From: Balanoglossus misakiensis
Taxonomy: Eukaryota; Hemichordata
NCBI GenBank assembly: GCA_040954595.2
Contig: CM082598.2
Coordinates: forward strand, 8,494,001 to 8,558,000
DNA: 64,000 bases
Direction of reading: 5' to 3'
Each line of letters begins with the position of its first letter. The first letter of the stretch is position 1. This document shows positions 1 to 11,700 of this stretch, one piece after another. The notes below the pieces were generated by a model. The model searched no databases. It was given only the letters and a program-made list of their open reading frames with translations, and was not told the DNA's origin. A program made the position numbers and the translations under genes.

Positions 1-790
1 AGGAAATTTAGGTGTACAGAAAAAAAAATTAGAATGACAACAGCTATGCATGCAGCTATGCAGGCTAACAATAGAAACACAGAGAACAGTTCTCCATATT
101 CATTTTTAATACTATAAGATTCACTGAAATTGGCGGGTCCGTGGGCAGGCAAAGTCATTTCCAACTCGGCTTGCAAATCAGACCCATGTCTCTTGTTCCC
201 TGATACTGTCTGCTTCTAATAATAGCAATAAGAACTTGATTGTTGTCCGAACTTTTGGTTCAATTTCGCAACATTTTATGATTTCAAGCAGTGCATATTT
301 AACTCTGTTTCAACTTTGGTTGGATGGATAATGATGAAGCCATTTCACTGACAAAATAGCGCTAAGAATGGACGTCAATATTTGTTTACAGGCAAATACA
401 TTATTGTTAATGTTTATTTCAGATAAAAAATAATCCATATGAGGTAAACAAGAAAAAAAAATACTTCTAGTTAAAATAGTCTTTGACACCAAACATTCCA
501 TAATAAAATATTTGAAAAAATAGACTTGGGCAGTACAGAAGACACGATCAAAGTACTAGAAAGCTGAAACCTGCTCATTAAACTATATGACTTTTTTCCT
601 AAAGTATCTCATCAAGAGTTAAAACATTTAGATTATCAAGCAATAAAGTATTACTTTGAACATGACTATGTTCGAAACCTGTTAATTTACGAAATATCAG
701 AGAATATACTGTTCTAGAGGTATAAAACATTTTCATAGAAAAATTACACCACAAATAAGAATTGAACAGAATGTCACAAAAAAACTGAAA
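1..790. other. AT-rich stretch, no gene recognised
   Basis: No open frame with recognisable protein similarity and no RNA gene was seen on either strand. Short frames here look like chance. Confidence 0.5.
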
Positions 791-957
791 TTATATTATA
801 CCAGTATATTGATGGTGTAAATCACGCTATTTGATTGGTCGAGACACGACACGTGACCGTGATATATTAGCTATATACCACAGTCATATATCATAGTCAA
901 AGAAAATGCCTTTTTAAAATGTTTTATGCAAAGTTTCAATATACTGGCATAATATAA
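791..957. repeat. Small TIR element (MITE-like), 167 bp
   Basis: The 22-bp ends at 791-812 and 936-957 are inverted copies with one mismatch, beginning TTATATTATACCAG. The element abuts the palindrome that starts at 959. No clear target-site duplication is visible, so the superfamily is open. The terminal word ATAATATAA recurs beside two other structures in this window. Confidence 0.6.
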
Positions 958-958
958 T

Positions 959-1071
959 AGCAATAAAACACCCCCAGCCATGGTATACCACTCGATTTTG
1001 ACCAGTTCAACTCCATGTCGTGAACTGGTCAAAATCTTGTGGTATACCATGGCTGGGGGTGTTTTATTGCT
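959..1071. repeat. Long palindrome P1
   Basis: Outer arms 959-991 and 1039-1071 are perfect 33-bp inverted copies (starting AGCAATAAAACACCCCC). Inner arms 996-1009 and 1021-1034 are 14 bp, with an 11-nt loop. A short asymmetric bulge (TCGA against TCTT) separates them. It shares the flank ATAATATAATAGCAATAA and the junction word ACTCGATTT with the palindrome at 6204-6345, so both belong to one repeat family. Confidence 0.85.
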
Positions 1072-1139
1072 TAAATATATGACACTCGACCGATAAAGAT
1101 GCAAATTTAAAATCACAAAGGATAGCGTTTCCACCCTAA

Positions 1140-1870
1140 AGTATAAAAAACAACTCTGAGCTTGAATATCCTCATTATCTTTAAGGTTTCAAGATATTAA
1201 ATGACCAAGATATTTGTAAACATTAACATAACTCAGTAGTCTACCATTTAAATAAATTGGAACTGTTTTAAGTTACCTAACACTGGGTTGAATTAGCATA
1301 AACACCGTCTTTTTCTCATTGAAAAGTATCGCGTTTATACTGCCTTAACGACCACAGCAATTAACTAACATTTGGTGACCGTAGGCTCCAGTAGAGAAAA
1401 TAACTATATCGAAATGTTTCAACCTGTAATCGCCAAGAAGACATCTGAACTGAAGTTTTGATAAATTCCTACTGAAATCATCTAAGTACACTGTGAAAAA
1501 AATTGGAGATGAAATTCCGCCCTGTTTAACATCTTTTTTAGAAAAGAATGGTGCAGTATAGATCCGTTCCATTTAACAACAAAATCTTGAAAAGTCTAAC
1601 ACTTTCAGACGTTCATAAAAGTAACAAAAACATGCGTGTTATGATGTTTATAATAGCTCAGAATTTCCTTCAATACAAAAATGGCTAAATCAGTACAATG
1701 TTCTGGTTAAAAACCAAATTGATGATTCGTAGAAAAGAGACAATCCATAAAGTTTAGAGGCCGTTGTTGCAAATGCATTGCCATCAGAAAAATACACATT
1801 TTTGTATAACTGCAAGATCTCGCACAGCTGTGAAATTCTAAGGCAATTCATTCATTGGATAAAATTTGTG
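1140..1870 (-). pseudogene. Decayed non-LTR retrotransposon reverse transcriptase
   Basis: Read on the minus strand, fragments in several frames line up with the RT domain of LINEs: a finger-region match reading NHQFGF, stop, PEHCTDLAIFVL, then the palm motif VKQGGISSPIFFTVYLDD, then a damaged active-site region where HFDIVIFS stands where LLYADDIVIFS would be expected, and finally the YLNGRLLSYVNVYKYLG region. Several stops and frameshifts interrupt it, so it is an old dead copy. The family style resembles the truncated LINE in the satellite at 25.2 kb. Confidence 0.75.
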
Positions 1871-1928
1871 TTTTATGGATTGTTAAACAATCTTAGTCAT
1901 GAAACCTAAATGGTTACCTCAGCAAAAC

Positions 1929-3861
1929 TATGGCAAGCCAAGTGTTGCAAATTTCAATAAAACCATTTTTGTGTTCATGAAGACCATTTTTGTGTTCAAT
2001 AAAACCATGTTTATGTTGATACACTTTTTCAACACTAGATGGCGCTCTGCAATATTTCAAGCATGCACCTTTTTGACTCTAGCTGGCGCTCTGCAATATT
2101 TCAAGCAGACGATGCTGAGTGGGATTTGCCTTTGGATTCAGATACGGTTTTATTGATGAAAAATGTCACACATTTTATTTAGAGGTTGATCAATTGCATT
2201 CGTCTTTAAGCAGGAAACATTTGTTTTGTAGCCAAAATTGAGAGTTGTCCGAAAATGGATAAGGCATATGAGTAAAAATTCAGGATCGTTTGTAGTGGCT
2301 AGAGTAAAAATGCTGGTTTATAGAAATTGTTGTCAAGGGGAGTTGTTGGGCTACATAAGTGCAGCAAGGTGGGTTACTGTGCCAAACCACTCTACTAAGC
2401 CAATTTCCTGGTGCAATTGATATATTATTTATACAAGCCTGTGCTTATGGCCACATGCATCTCTGACTACAGCAGAGCCTGTGCTTAGGGACCGTATAGT
2501 TTTAAGGCGGGGGGGGGGGGGGGGGGGGGGTCAGCAAAATCCTAGCGGGGTCACATACATTTTGACATCCAAAAGGGTGGGGGGGGTCATGTTTTTTTTA
2601 AACGTTTGGGGGGTCACATGCTTTTGCCCCCTTTGGTTTTGAGTCCACAAAAATACAGTTTTGAGCCCTTTATTTTACAGATTTTTCTATACCCTCCTCC
2701 TTCATTCTCCACCACATTTCATTTATTAGCTGGGTTATCTAGCCTACCAGGGCAGAGTACTTGCCACCGCACCCCCACGGATTCTAACATTGAGTTGATT
2801 TGTTTTTGAGTTCCTTAAAATGCAATTTTGAGCTCCGTATTGTACACCCCTTCCCACACCCACTCCTTCATTTCTTTTGTTTTACCAATTCCAGCAACCA
2901 TTGTATTGATTTATCATTTTAATTTATTCTTAGATTTCCTTATGGCAACACTAATGTACTGGAGAGGGTGGAGGATTTGTATATCATGTGTATATCACTC
3001 TAAAAACAAAATTTAAATTTGTCGCATGAATGCCAGCAAAAAGCAAATTGAATATTTAAGCCCTTGTGTAGTGTCAATTTAAATGACAAAAATGGTCAGA
3101 CAATAAGAATGAGATTTACCATCTTTTGTGACAATCTGTGTTTGAACATATTTTTCTCAATTGCAGAAATTGTTTTCCTCTATACCATCTGCCAGCATTT
3201 TTCTCTCCAAAAGTCCCCTATCCCCATCATTGCATGGGGCTATGGGGCTAAATATGTACATGTATTAATAATAGATAAAATTCAGACCATGCTACTGTAC
3301 AGAGGGTTATTTATAATTACAGTTTTCATGTTTTTGCTACATTTTATGTAAGTGTACCTCTGTAATTACTCAGCATTCTTAGTAATATGTACCCTTATAT
3401 TGTCCACTTTCCCAACGCCTAGCCATGTTACTGATACAACAAAGCCCTATACCCATTGCTTGGAAGTGTGATCTAACTGGTATCCCCTTGAAGTCAATCT
3501 CAAATTTTGTTTATCTGTTGAGTGGACACAGAATATACATGGTTAACTTTAAGAAAGGATTGGTAACATTTCAAATCATAAGCCATGTTTTCTTTATGAT
3601 ACAGACACAGTCCTCAGGATGTTGGGGTCCATGTGACCCCTTCCTAAAGGGGCCCCGCCACCACTATGCATTATAGGCAAAGGGCATTGCAGAGCGCCAT
3701 CTTGTGACAAATGGTGTTCATGAACACAAAAATGTACTATTCGTTTTTGACACAAACATTTTTTTTATGAACACAAACATGTTTTTTTTTATGAACACAC
3801 AAATGGTTTTCATGGACACACAAATGGTTTTATTCAATTTTGCAACACTTGGCTTGCCATA
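1929..3861. mobile_element. DNA element with long terminal inverted repeats
   Basis: The sequence from 1929 (TATGGCAAGCCAAGTGTTGC) reappears inverted at 3861 running leftwards. Similarity continues for about 150-180 bp through repeated words for AAAACCATTTTTGTGTTCA and on to AGATGGCGCTCTGCAAT. A TA dinucleotide borders both ends, which fits a Tc1/mariner-type target but could be part of the TIR. The interior has no transposase, so it is non-autonomous. A G-rich repeat is nested inside near 2.5-3.0 kb. Confidence 0.65.
2490..3010 (+). repeat. G-rich dispersed repeat, old copy
   Basis: It contains G-runs of about 20 at 2510 and a second run near 2580, then the segment TTTTGAGTCCACAAAAAT followed by GAGCCCTTTATTTTACA. 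The same order of words occurs inside the TIR element at 33262-34056, so this is a diverged relative. Its ends are not clear here. Confidence 0.6.
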
Positions 3862-4599
3862 TAAAACTGTGTTAAATTTCGTCATCAATTGCTTGAAATC
3901 ACACAGGACATCCCCAGAGCTAAGTTACCCATGCAGAAGTCAGTTGCATCTCAGCTTGCAAATTGGGACTAATTCATGTCTTCATTGGGACTGTCTACAG
4001 TCTCGTTCACAGTCTTTTGTGCTCATTTGTGAACTTAGAAATGTTCTTTCCTTTGAATTAATATGGGCCACTAGAACAATTTCAGCTTATTTGCCAATAG
4101 AGAGGTTTAGTTACACTTACACGTAAATATGCGTACGTCTGATGGCAGCAGTGGCATTCGCATAGGTGTAACGACGCGTGAATTTTGCAGTTTAGTTGTC
4201 CGTTTTGAATATTAATAGAAAATTCAAATTTTTTTCACTTAAAATTTTGTGTGTTATGAATATTCTCTAAGATCACCACCCTTGCAATAGGTTTCTTGAC
4301 TGCAGTGGAAATATAGTTTAGTAAAGTTTTCTGATGTCTTAATCGAGGCGTCCACTAAAAACTTATCATGGGAATAAATTTTGTTTTCATGTTTTTAAAA
4401 CACCAAATACTGCCGGTTTTAGCACATATGGCAGAAATCTTTCAGATTACATGGATGCTGGCTACATCACAATTGCACTTTCAGAGATCAATCCCTCAAA
4501 TTCGAGAGAGCAATCGTGACAGGTTACGTTGTTTGAAAAAAAAAAACGTTGACACGTCAATGCACCTCGCGGCGGACGCCACATGAATTTTTTTCAGAT
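3862..4599. other. Intergenic, nothing recognised
   Basis: No coding or repeat signature was recognised beyond chance open frames. Confidence 0.4.
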
Positions 4600-5190
4600 C
4601 TGGCTTTTTCAACGTGTTTGTTTGGTGTTCATGATTTAGTATATATCCATGTTCTTGTTCCGCTATTTCCCATTCCGAAAACCCCAAAGTTTTAAACGTG
4701 TACACTTTGACTAGAAAAGGCCTCAGACACCTTCATATGCTGTCCGGCAGCCGGGGTGGGATATCCGACTGCAGTGCAGCTCAAAGTGGCGTGGAGCTGG
4801 TCATGTTTGGAGCGGTGCTGCCGGCCGGTGGATCGACGTCCCACTTTCATACCCGCCGGCGTGCGGCAATCGGCAAGAACCCATCGGGAGGAACCCAGTC
4901 CGTTCAAGCGCAAATGTCCCGTTCAGAAGGTAACTACGAGCTTCGTAGAGCAGCGTTCGACACGCTAAACAACTCTCGTCGTCCGTGTTCAAGTCAGTCT
5001 CCTACCCCTTTCTGTTCACGTCTCTCTCTCAACACGCACGTACTTCAACTGCGCAATTGGGATGGGAGGACGCCTCTTTGTCTAGTACATTGTGACGTTG
5101 TTACAATTTTAGAGATAACGCGTTGCTGGCATGAAAGAAATACGATGTTGCCAGTTTGCCGTTTGTTGCTGGTAAAAAGAATTCCGTAGT
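4600..5190. other. GC- and CpG-rich patch with overlapping open frames
   Basis: Base composition rises compared with neighbours and CpG is frequent, for example around 4800-4990. Open frames overlap on both strands, the longest on plus from 4698 to 5189. None has a recognisable domain, and open frames on both strands are expected in GC-rich DNA. It could be a promoter-like island or part of a decayed element. Confidence 0.3.
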
Positions 5191-6200
5191 AATCACTTGC
5201 CAGTATTTATTTTACCTAGCAAGGAATCGCAATGTAACAGCAATGGCCAAGAGATATTGACCCTTTATTGCAAAGTTAACAATGTGTAAAGATGATGAAA
5301 AATTCCTCGCCAGTTGCCTGCCTCAATAACACAGCAAAAACCTTAACAAGGTACCTAGGTATAGGTCAAAGGTCAACTGGCGAGGAAAATTAACATAACA
5401 CTAAACACTGTAAAATAGGTACATAAAGAATCTCCCACAAAGGTGTGGGCCTAAAAACGCCTCTAACAACTACAATCCAATGCAACAATGATATAAGTAG
5501 AGATACAAAGTCCATATAAGCTCTAAAATACATATACCTCCGTCCCAAACGACCTAGGTAGGGGAGGTAGATGGGGAGGCGGTGGGAGTGAAAATTCGAG
5601 GAGATGAACCAGCTCGTTGTCTTGAAGTCACGGCTGTAAAATGGAAAGGCTGTTCCTAGTATTGACTCCCCCCCCCCCCATAGGAAACTGCAAATATTGT
5701 CAAGGCGGGAAAAATGAAGTTGCTCTTCCATGAAGTGTCTCCCCCCCCCCGGGAGACTTAAGTGCTGTAAACCTCCTTGTCGGTTAATATAAAACTGTAA
5801 AACTTGATCACTAAGAAGCATGTCTATAAATGCGATTATAATAGTGATTATAATCGTGGTTATATCATGCTACCGTCCGCGAGTGGTAAAACGGGCCCCT
5901 GAACTAGCATGCAGCAGGGAAAATGTGCGGTTATACCACAGTCGCGCGGGATTAAACTAAATGAATAACATAAAAACACTTGAATTTACGGATGTTTTAT
6001 TTTGGAACTGCTCTGCTCTGAACATTTTGCACTTTTGTCACTTTTTGGCGTCTGCTTTATGTTTAATGCTCGATCCCGGGCCGCACGTGTTTACATTCAC
6101 CGTCGCCATGTTGGTTCACGATCATAATTTCTCTTTCTGACGCCGTTTCGGTAAGAAAATGACACTGATTTGCCACAAAAAACAACTGTTGATATAATAT
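5191..6200. other. Intergenic with a small inverted repeat
   Basis: A near-perfect inverted pair, TTCCTCGCCAGTT near 5310 and AACTGGCGAGGAA near 5376, flanks about 55 bp. Poly-C runs lie at 5670 and 5743. The minus-strand open frame 5390-5821 crosses these runs and has no recognisable similarity, so it is not called as a gene. Confidence 0.4.
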
Positions 6201-6203
6201 AAT

Positions 6204-6345
6204 AGCAATAACCCCCGCCTCAGTAGGGTATACACTCGATTTAGGTACAAATTGCTCCATATAGCACTCGCCTAACGGCTCGTGCTATATGTCTCGAATT
6301 GTACCAAAATGTCGTGTATACCCGCCTGCGGCGGGGGTTATTGCT
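6204..6345. repeat. Long palindrome P2
   Basis: Outer arms 6204-6219 and 6330-6345 are perfect (AGCAATAACCCCCGCC). Inner arm pairs follow in order: GGGTATACAC with GTGTATACCC, GGTACAAATT with AATTGTACC (one unpaired base), and ATATAGCAC with GTGCTATAT. The left flank ATAATATAATAGCAATAA and the right flank TTATTGCTTAAATA match P1 at 959-1071. Confidence 0.85.
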
Positions 6346-6709
6346 TAAATAACGCTTCTTCATCCTCTGATGCACTGGAATCTGTCAATTCCATTACAGA
6401 ACTGAAAAGGGAAAGTGCATAATGGCTTTATTTTAACAGCCAATTTTGATTCTCTGCTTACATATACCTCAGTATAGCCGTATGAAGTGTTTCATCCAGA
6501 AAGGGAAACGTCTATCGATATTAACACTCTGTTTACCATGTTGGTGCGTGAAATGACGTTAGCGAGCTTGAACGCAGCGTTCACAACAAAACATCAGCTG
6601 ATCATGTAAACAGCCCACAGCCGACTTGTAAATATAGGTAAACTGTAGCGAAAGTGTAATGATTTTGTAAACCAATAAACTTTGCTATTTTGCTTTCAGT
6701 GTAGATAAA

Positions 6710-6850
6710 ATGTCAAAAGGGCCATCCATTGTACTATGCAGGCAATGCAACACACGCCGCGACATGGGAGGTCCTAGTGTAGATCACAAACTCGTTTGCA
6801 GTTCACGGTCCTTCGACTCGTACGTGGTCAGTCAGGCAGATTATTTTTGA
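6710..6850 (+). CDS. Candidate 5' exon with a Cys/His cluster
   Basis: A good splice acceptor (TTTTGCTTTCAG, ending at 6699) precedes an ATG at 6710. An upstream donor-like site (ATATAG followed by GTAAAC, near 6640) would make a small 5' UTR exon. The 46-codon frame begins MSKGPSIVLCRQCNTRRD and ends with a C-x2-C ... H-x3-C pattern that could bind zinc, as at the N-terminus of many transposon proteins. It may be the 5' end of the plus-strand gene whose 3' fragment lies at 8.5 kb. The product is unknown. Confidence 0.35.
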   Translation: MSKGPSIVLCRQCNTRRDMGGPSVDHKLVCSSRSFDSYVVSQADYF

Positions 6851-7194
6851 CTTGCCCAGGCGAAAAATTATACTTGCCATGGGCGTCAGACAATAGGAAA
6901 TAACGAGACCTGGAAATTTTTCCATAAGAAAAAAAAATAGTCGTCCGTGAAGAAAGTGCATTGTACTATGCATATTTACTTACCACAACGAGTGATGTCA
7001 TCAATGGCGCAAGACCTGTAATTATTACATATGTACCGTCGATTACTTGCACCGAGCGCAATACCAAAAACATTATGCCATACCTGTATGCAAATGAGTG
7101 GCCTGTTCACGAAACAAGCAATATCATTCCGCGGTCTCATTTCTTTCATTTTCGGTCTTTTTTCAAAATGGGATGAACATATGTAATAAAAAGA

Positions 7195-7381
7195 GAACCC
7201 CATGTCTCAATCGTGCCAGCACGGCGTACCGGTAGTATTTGCACTCGTGCTGGCGGTGTATTCTTGCTGCCCCCCGCACTCGCTGTCGCTCGTGCGGAGG
7301 ACGGGCGCAAGAATACACCGCCAGACATTCGATGCAAATACTACCGTTACGCCGTGCTTGCACGATCGAGCCATGGGGTTC
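7195..7381. repeat. Long palindrome P3 (187 bp)
   Basis: The ends are GAACCCCATG (7195-7204) and CATGGGGTTC (7372-7381). Further nested arms follow: GGTAGTATTTGCA with TGCAAATACTACC, GGCGGTGTATTCTTGC with GCAAGAATACACCGCC, and a central CGCAC...GTGCG. The repeat is imperfect but spans the whole segment. Its GC-rich core also produces open frames on both strands, which are not called as genes. Confidence 0.8.
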
Positions 7382-7389
7382 TGTCATAT

Positions 7390-8480
7390 TCATTTCCCAT
7401 AGACGACAATGGTAGCGTTGAGCTAAATATTCCTATTTTATAACGTTCAGCGAGCTGAATCCCATTAACTGCAGTCAGAACATGGTCTGTTTGTGCACAG
7501 GCTAAATTTTCGTGCAGGCAAGTCCATGGATATTTTTCGGGGGAGGTCAAAATAGCGCCCCCAGTGGTAATTTTGAAAACAATTATGCCAAAGTGCACAG
7601 TCGCCTAATGTGCATTACTCCGCTGTGTACAACAACATTACACCACATTCTCTCACACCAGTGGGAATTTTGAATGCATCTCAAAATGCTTTCTCCAAAA
7701 ATGCTACATATCCATGGTAAATCCTATTGAGCATCAATTCAGGTCTCAAAATATTAGGCAATGCACTACTTTTTTTACGGACTATCTTCGAAGGTAACGA
7801 ACCAGGAAGTGAATTACAGGTCTTGTGCCAATATAGGGAAGTCAAAATTAACAAAAATGCTAAATTTTACTACCAGTGAAAACACAGATTGTCCCAATAA
7901 ATAATGTTAAAATATAAAAGTCCCTCGCCAAGTACTTCTGCTGATGGGTCAGTTTGAAGCCATACATGTGTAGTAGTGACACATGTCATTTTAATTTTCA
8001 AAAAAATAAGCTGTGACACATGAAATCATACTACTAGAAAAAAATCTTGCAGCCCCAGAACATAGATCCTACAAGTTTTGCATTTGTCAAAGACTGTCTC
8101 TCTCATAACTGTTGTAATCATCGCAGAAATTTGAAATACAACATAAAACTTTGCTAATTTTCAATGGAAATGCAATATTACTGGTATTTTTGCTCAAATT
8201 TCTGAAAATAAACATCTCCCTCAGAAAAACCAATGAAGGGATTTGAACATATGAAAACACTTGACACTCCTGCTTTACAAAAAAAAATATACTAATTTGG
8301 CCAGGCAGAAAATATTTACATTAAAAAATGGCATTTTGTTACCCTACACCCAAATAACAGAGAAATCCAATATGGCTGCCTTTGCCACCGAATGACATTT
8401 TGCCTTGCTGAGCAACATGCATAGAATGGAATATTAAGGAACATTCTCTATACATCAAAGTGTAGATATAATTCCATCGT
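7390..8480. other. Intergenic or intronic sequence
   Basis: No domain, RNA gene or clear repeat was recognised. If the exons at 6.7 and 8.5 kb belong together, this is their intron. Confidence 0.35.
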
Positions 8481-8508
8481 TTGTGAGGGTGGGAAAAGAA
8501 AGAATTGG

Positions 8509-8781
8509 ATGAAGCGGTCTGTACATCTGTCACCCTATGGGCTCACAAAAGTCAACATGAATGAAAATGATGAAATACTGCTGAGGGATATTATAGCTAT
8601 AAAATTAAGTGAAGAAAGCCTTGAAAAGCTTAGATTTGGCACCAATACTCAACGGTGTGAGGCAGTGAATCTGGGCATTAATACTTCGTTACATAAAAAT
8701 TTCAATTTCTCTCGCAATGCGACTTCACGTGTAGCTTCAGCAATTCATCGTCTAAATGGTATTCAAAGAAAGGTCACGTAA
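8509..8781 (+). pseudogene. 3' fragment of a transposase-like gene
   Basis: The 90-residue open frame has a coherent look (HLSPYGLTKVNMNENDEILL, then LRFGTNTQRCEAVN, then HKNFNFSRNATSRVASAIHR). From memory this resembles a C-terminal block of uncharacterised transposon proteins in marine invertebrates; I cannot confirm the family. A possible acceptor (TTTGTGAG) ends at 8487, and the frame is open from there. Its last codons, reading LNGIQRKVT, lie in the first satellite monomer, so the satellite seems to start inside this gene's 3' end. Only the C-terminus is present. Confidence 0.45.
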
Positions 8782-11700
8782 CAGGATATGTTGTACAAAA
8801 AAGACTTATGTATATTTTCAAGGCTTTGTTTTGGAATAACAAATTCTCTCCAAGATTTATGTGGAATAGTCACAGAATGAAAGCAAATATGGAAAGAGTT
8901 ATGCTGGAATGCTGTAAGGGATAGATTAATATTGCAAATAATTTAATTTCTTACATCATAAAATGAATTCAAAGAATAGTCACATAACAGGATATGTTTT
9001 ACTAAAAGACATGTATAGTTTCAAGGCTTTGTTTTGGAATAACAAATTCTCTACAAGATTTAAGTGGAACAGTCACAGAATGAAAACAAATATGGAAAGA
9101 GTTATGCTGGAATGCTGTAAGGGATAGATTAATATTGCAAATAATTTAATTTCTTACATCATAGAATGAATTCAAAGAATGGTCACATAACAGGATATGT
9201 TTTACTAAAAAGACATGTATAGTTTCAAGGGTTTGTGTTGAAATACCGAATTCTCTCCAAGATTTAAGTGGAACAGTTACAGAATGAAAACAAATATTGA
9301 AAGAGTTATGCTGGAATGCTGTAAGGGATAGATTAATATTGCAAATAATTTAATTCCTTACATCATAAATGGAATTCAAAGAATGGTCACATAACGGGCC
9401 ATGTTTTACTAAAAAAAAACCTATGTACAGTTTCAAGGGTTTGTGTTGAAACACCGAATTCTCTCCAAGATTTAAGTGGAACAGTCACAGAATGAAAACA
9501 AATATGGAAAGAGTTATGCTGGAATGTTGTAAGAGATAGATTAATATTGCAAATAATTTTATTTCTTACATCATAAATGGAATTCAAAGAAAGGTCACGT
9601 AACAGGATATGTATAGTTTCAAGGCTTTGTTTCGGAATAACGAATTCTCTACAAGATTTAAGTGGAACAGTCACAGAATGAAAACAAATATGGAAAGAGT
9701 TATGCTGGAATGTTGTAAGGGATAGATTAATATTGCAAAAAAATGTAATTTCTTACATCATAAATGGTATTCAAAGAAAGGTCACATAACAGGATATGTA
9801 TAGTTTCAAGGCTTTGTTTCGGAATAACGAATTCTCTACAAGATTTTAGTGGAACAGTCACAGATTGAAAACAAATAAGGAAAAAGTTATGCTGGAATGT
9901 TGTAAGGGATAGATTAATATTGCAAATAATTTAATTTCTTACATCATAAATGGAATTCAAGGAATGGTCACATAACGGGCCATGTTTAACTAAAAAGACT
10001 TATGTATTGTTTCAAGGCTTTGTTTTGGAATAATGAATTCTCTACAAGATTTAAGTGGAACAGTTACAGAATGAAAATAAATATGGAAAGAGTTATGCCG
10101 GAATGTTGTAAGGGATAGATTAATATTGCAAATAATTTAATTTCTTACATCCTAAATGGAATTCAAAGAATGGTCACATAACGGGCCATGTTTTACATAA
10201 AAGACTTATGTATAGTTTCAAGGGTTTGTGTTATACTGAATTCTCTACAAGATTTAAGTGGAACAGTCACAGAATGAAAGCAAATATGTAAAGAGTTATG
10301 CTGGAATGCTGTAAGGGATAGATTAATATTGCAAATAATTTAACTTCTTACATCATAAATGGAATTCAAAGAATGGTCACATTACAGGATATGTTTTACT
10401 AAAAAGACATGTATAGTTTCAAGGGTTTGTGTTGAAATACTGAATTCTCTACAAGATTTAAGTGGAACAGTTACAGAATGAAAACAAATATTGAAAGAGT
10501 TATGCCAGAATGTTGAAAGAGATAGATTAATATTGCAAATAATTTAATTTCTTACATCATAAATAGAATTCAAAGAATGGTCACATAACAGGATATGTTT
10601 TACTAAAAAGACATGTATAGTTTCAAGGGTTTGTGTTGAAATACAGAATTCTCTACAAGATTTAAGTGGAACAGTTACAGAATGAAAACAAATATTGAAA
10701 GAGTTATGCCAGAATGTTGTAAGGGATAGATTAATATTGCAAATAATTTAATTTCTTACATCATAAATGGAATTCAAAGAATGGTCACATAACAGGATAT
10801 GTTTTACTAAAAAGACATGTATAGTTTCAAGGGTTTGTGTTGAAATACAGAATTCTCTACAAGATTTAAGTGGAACAGTTACAGAATGAAAACAAATATT
10901 GAAAGAGTTATGCCAGAATGTTGTAAGGGATAGATTAATATTGCAAATAATTTAATTTCTTACATCATAAATGGAATTCAAAGAATGGTCACATAACAGG
11001 ATATGTTTTACTAAAAAGACATGTATAGTTTCAAGGGTTTGTGTTGAAATACAGAATTCTCTACAAGATTTAAGTGGAACAGTTACAGAATGAAAACAAA
11101 TATTGAAAGAGTTATGCCAGAATGTTGTAAGGGATAGATTAATATTGCAAATAATTTTATTTCTTACATCATCAATGGAATTCAAGAAAGGTCACGTAAC
11201 AGGATATGTATAGTTTCAAGGCTTTGTTTTGGAATAACGAATTCTCTACAAGATTTAAGTGGAACAGTCACAGAATGAAAACAAATATGGAAAGAGTTAT
11301 GCCGGAATGTTGTAAGGGATAGATTAATATTGCAAATAATTTAATTTCTTACATCATAAATGGAATTCAAAGAATGGTCACATAACAGGATATGTTTTAC
11401 TAAAAAGACATGTATAGTTTCAAGGGTTTCTGTTGAAATACAGAATTCTCTACAAGATTTAAGTGGAACAGTTACAGAATGAAAACAAATATTGAAAGAG
11501 TTATGCCAGAATGTTGTAAGGGATAGATTAATATTGCAAATAATTTAACTTCTTACATCATAAATGGAATTCAAAGAATGGTCACATTACAGGATATGTT
11601 TTACTAAAAAGACATGTAAAGTTTCAAGGATTTGTTTTGGAATAACAAATTCTCTACAAGATTTAACTGGAAGAGTTATGCTGGAATGCTGTAAGGGATA

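Noticed and set aside
4698-5189. 163-codon plus-strand open frame
   Set aside because: It lies in a GC-rich patch where several frames on both strands are open, and no domain or splice context supports it.
7163-7443. Overlapping open frames on both strands
   Set aside because: They arise from palindrome P3, whose self-complementarity produces mirrored frames.
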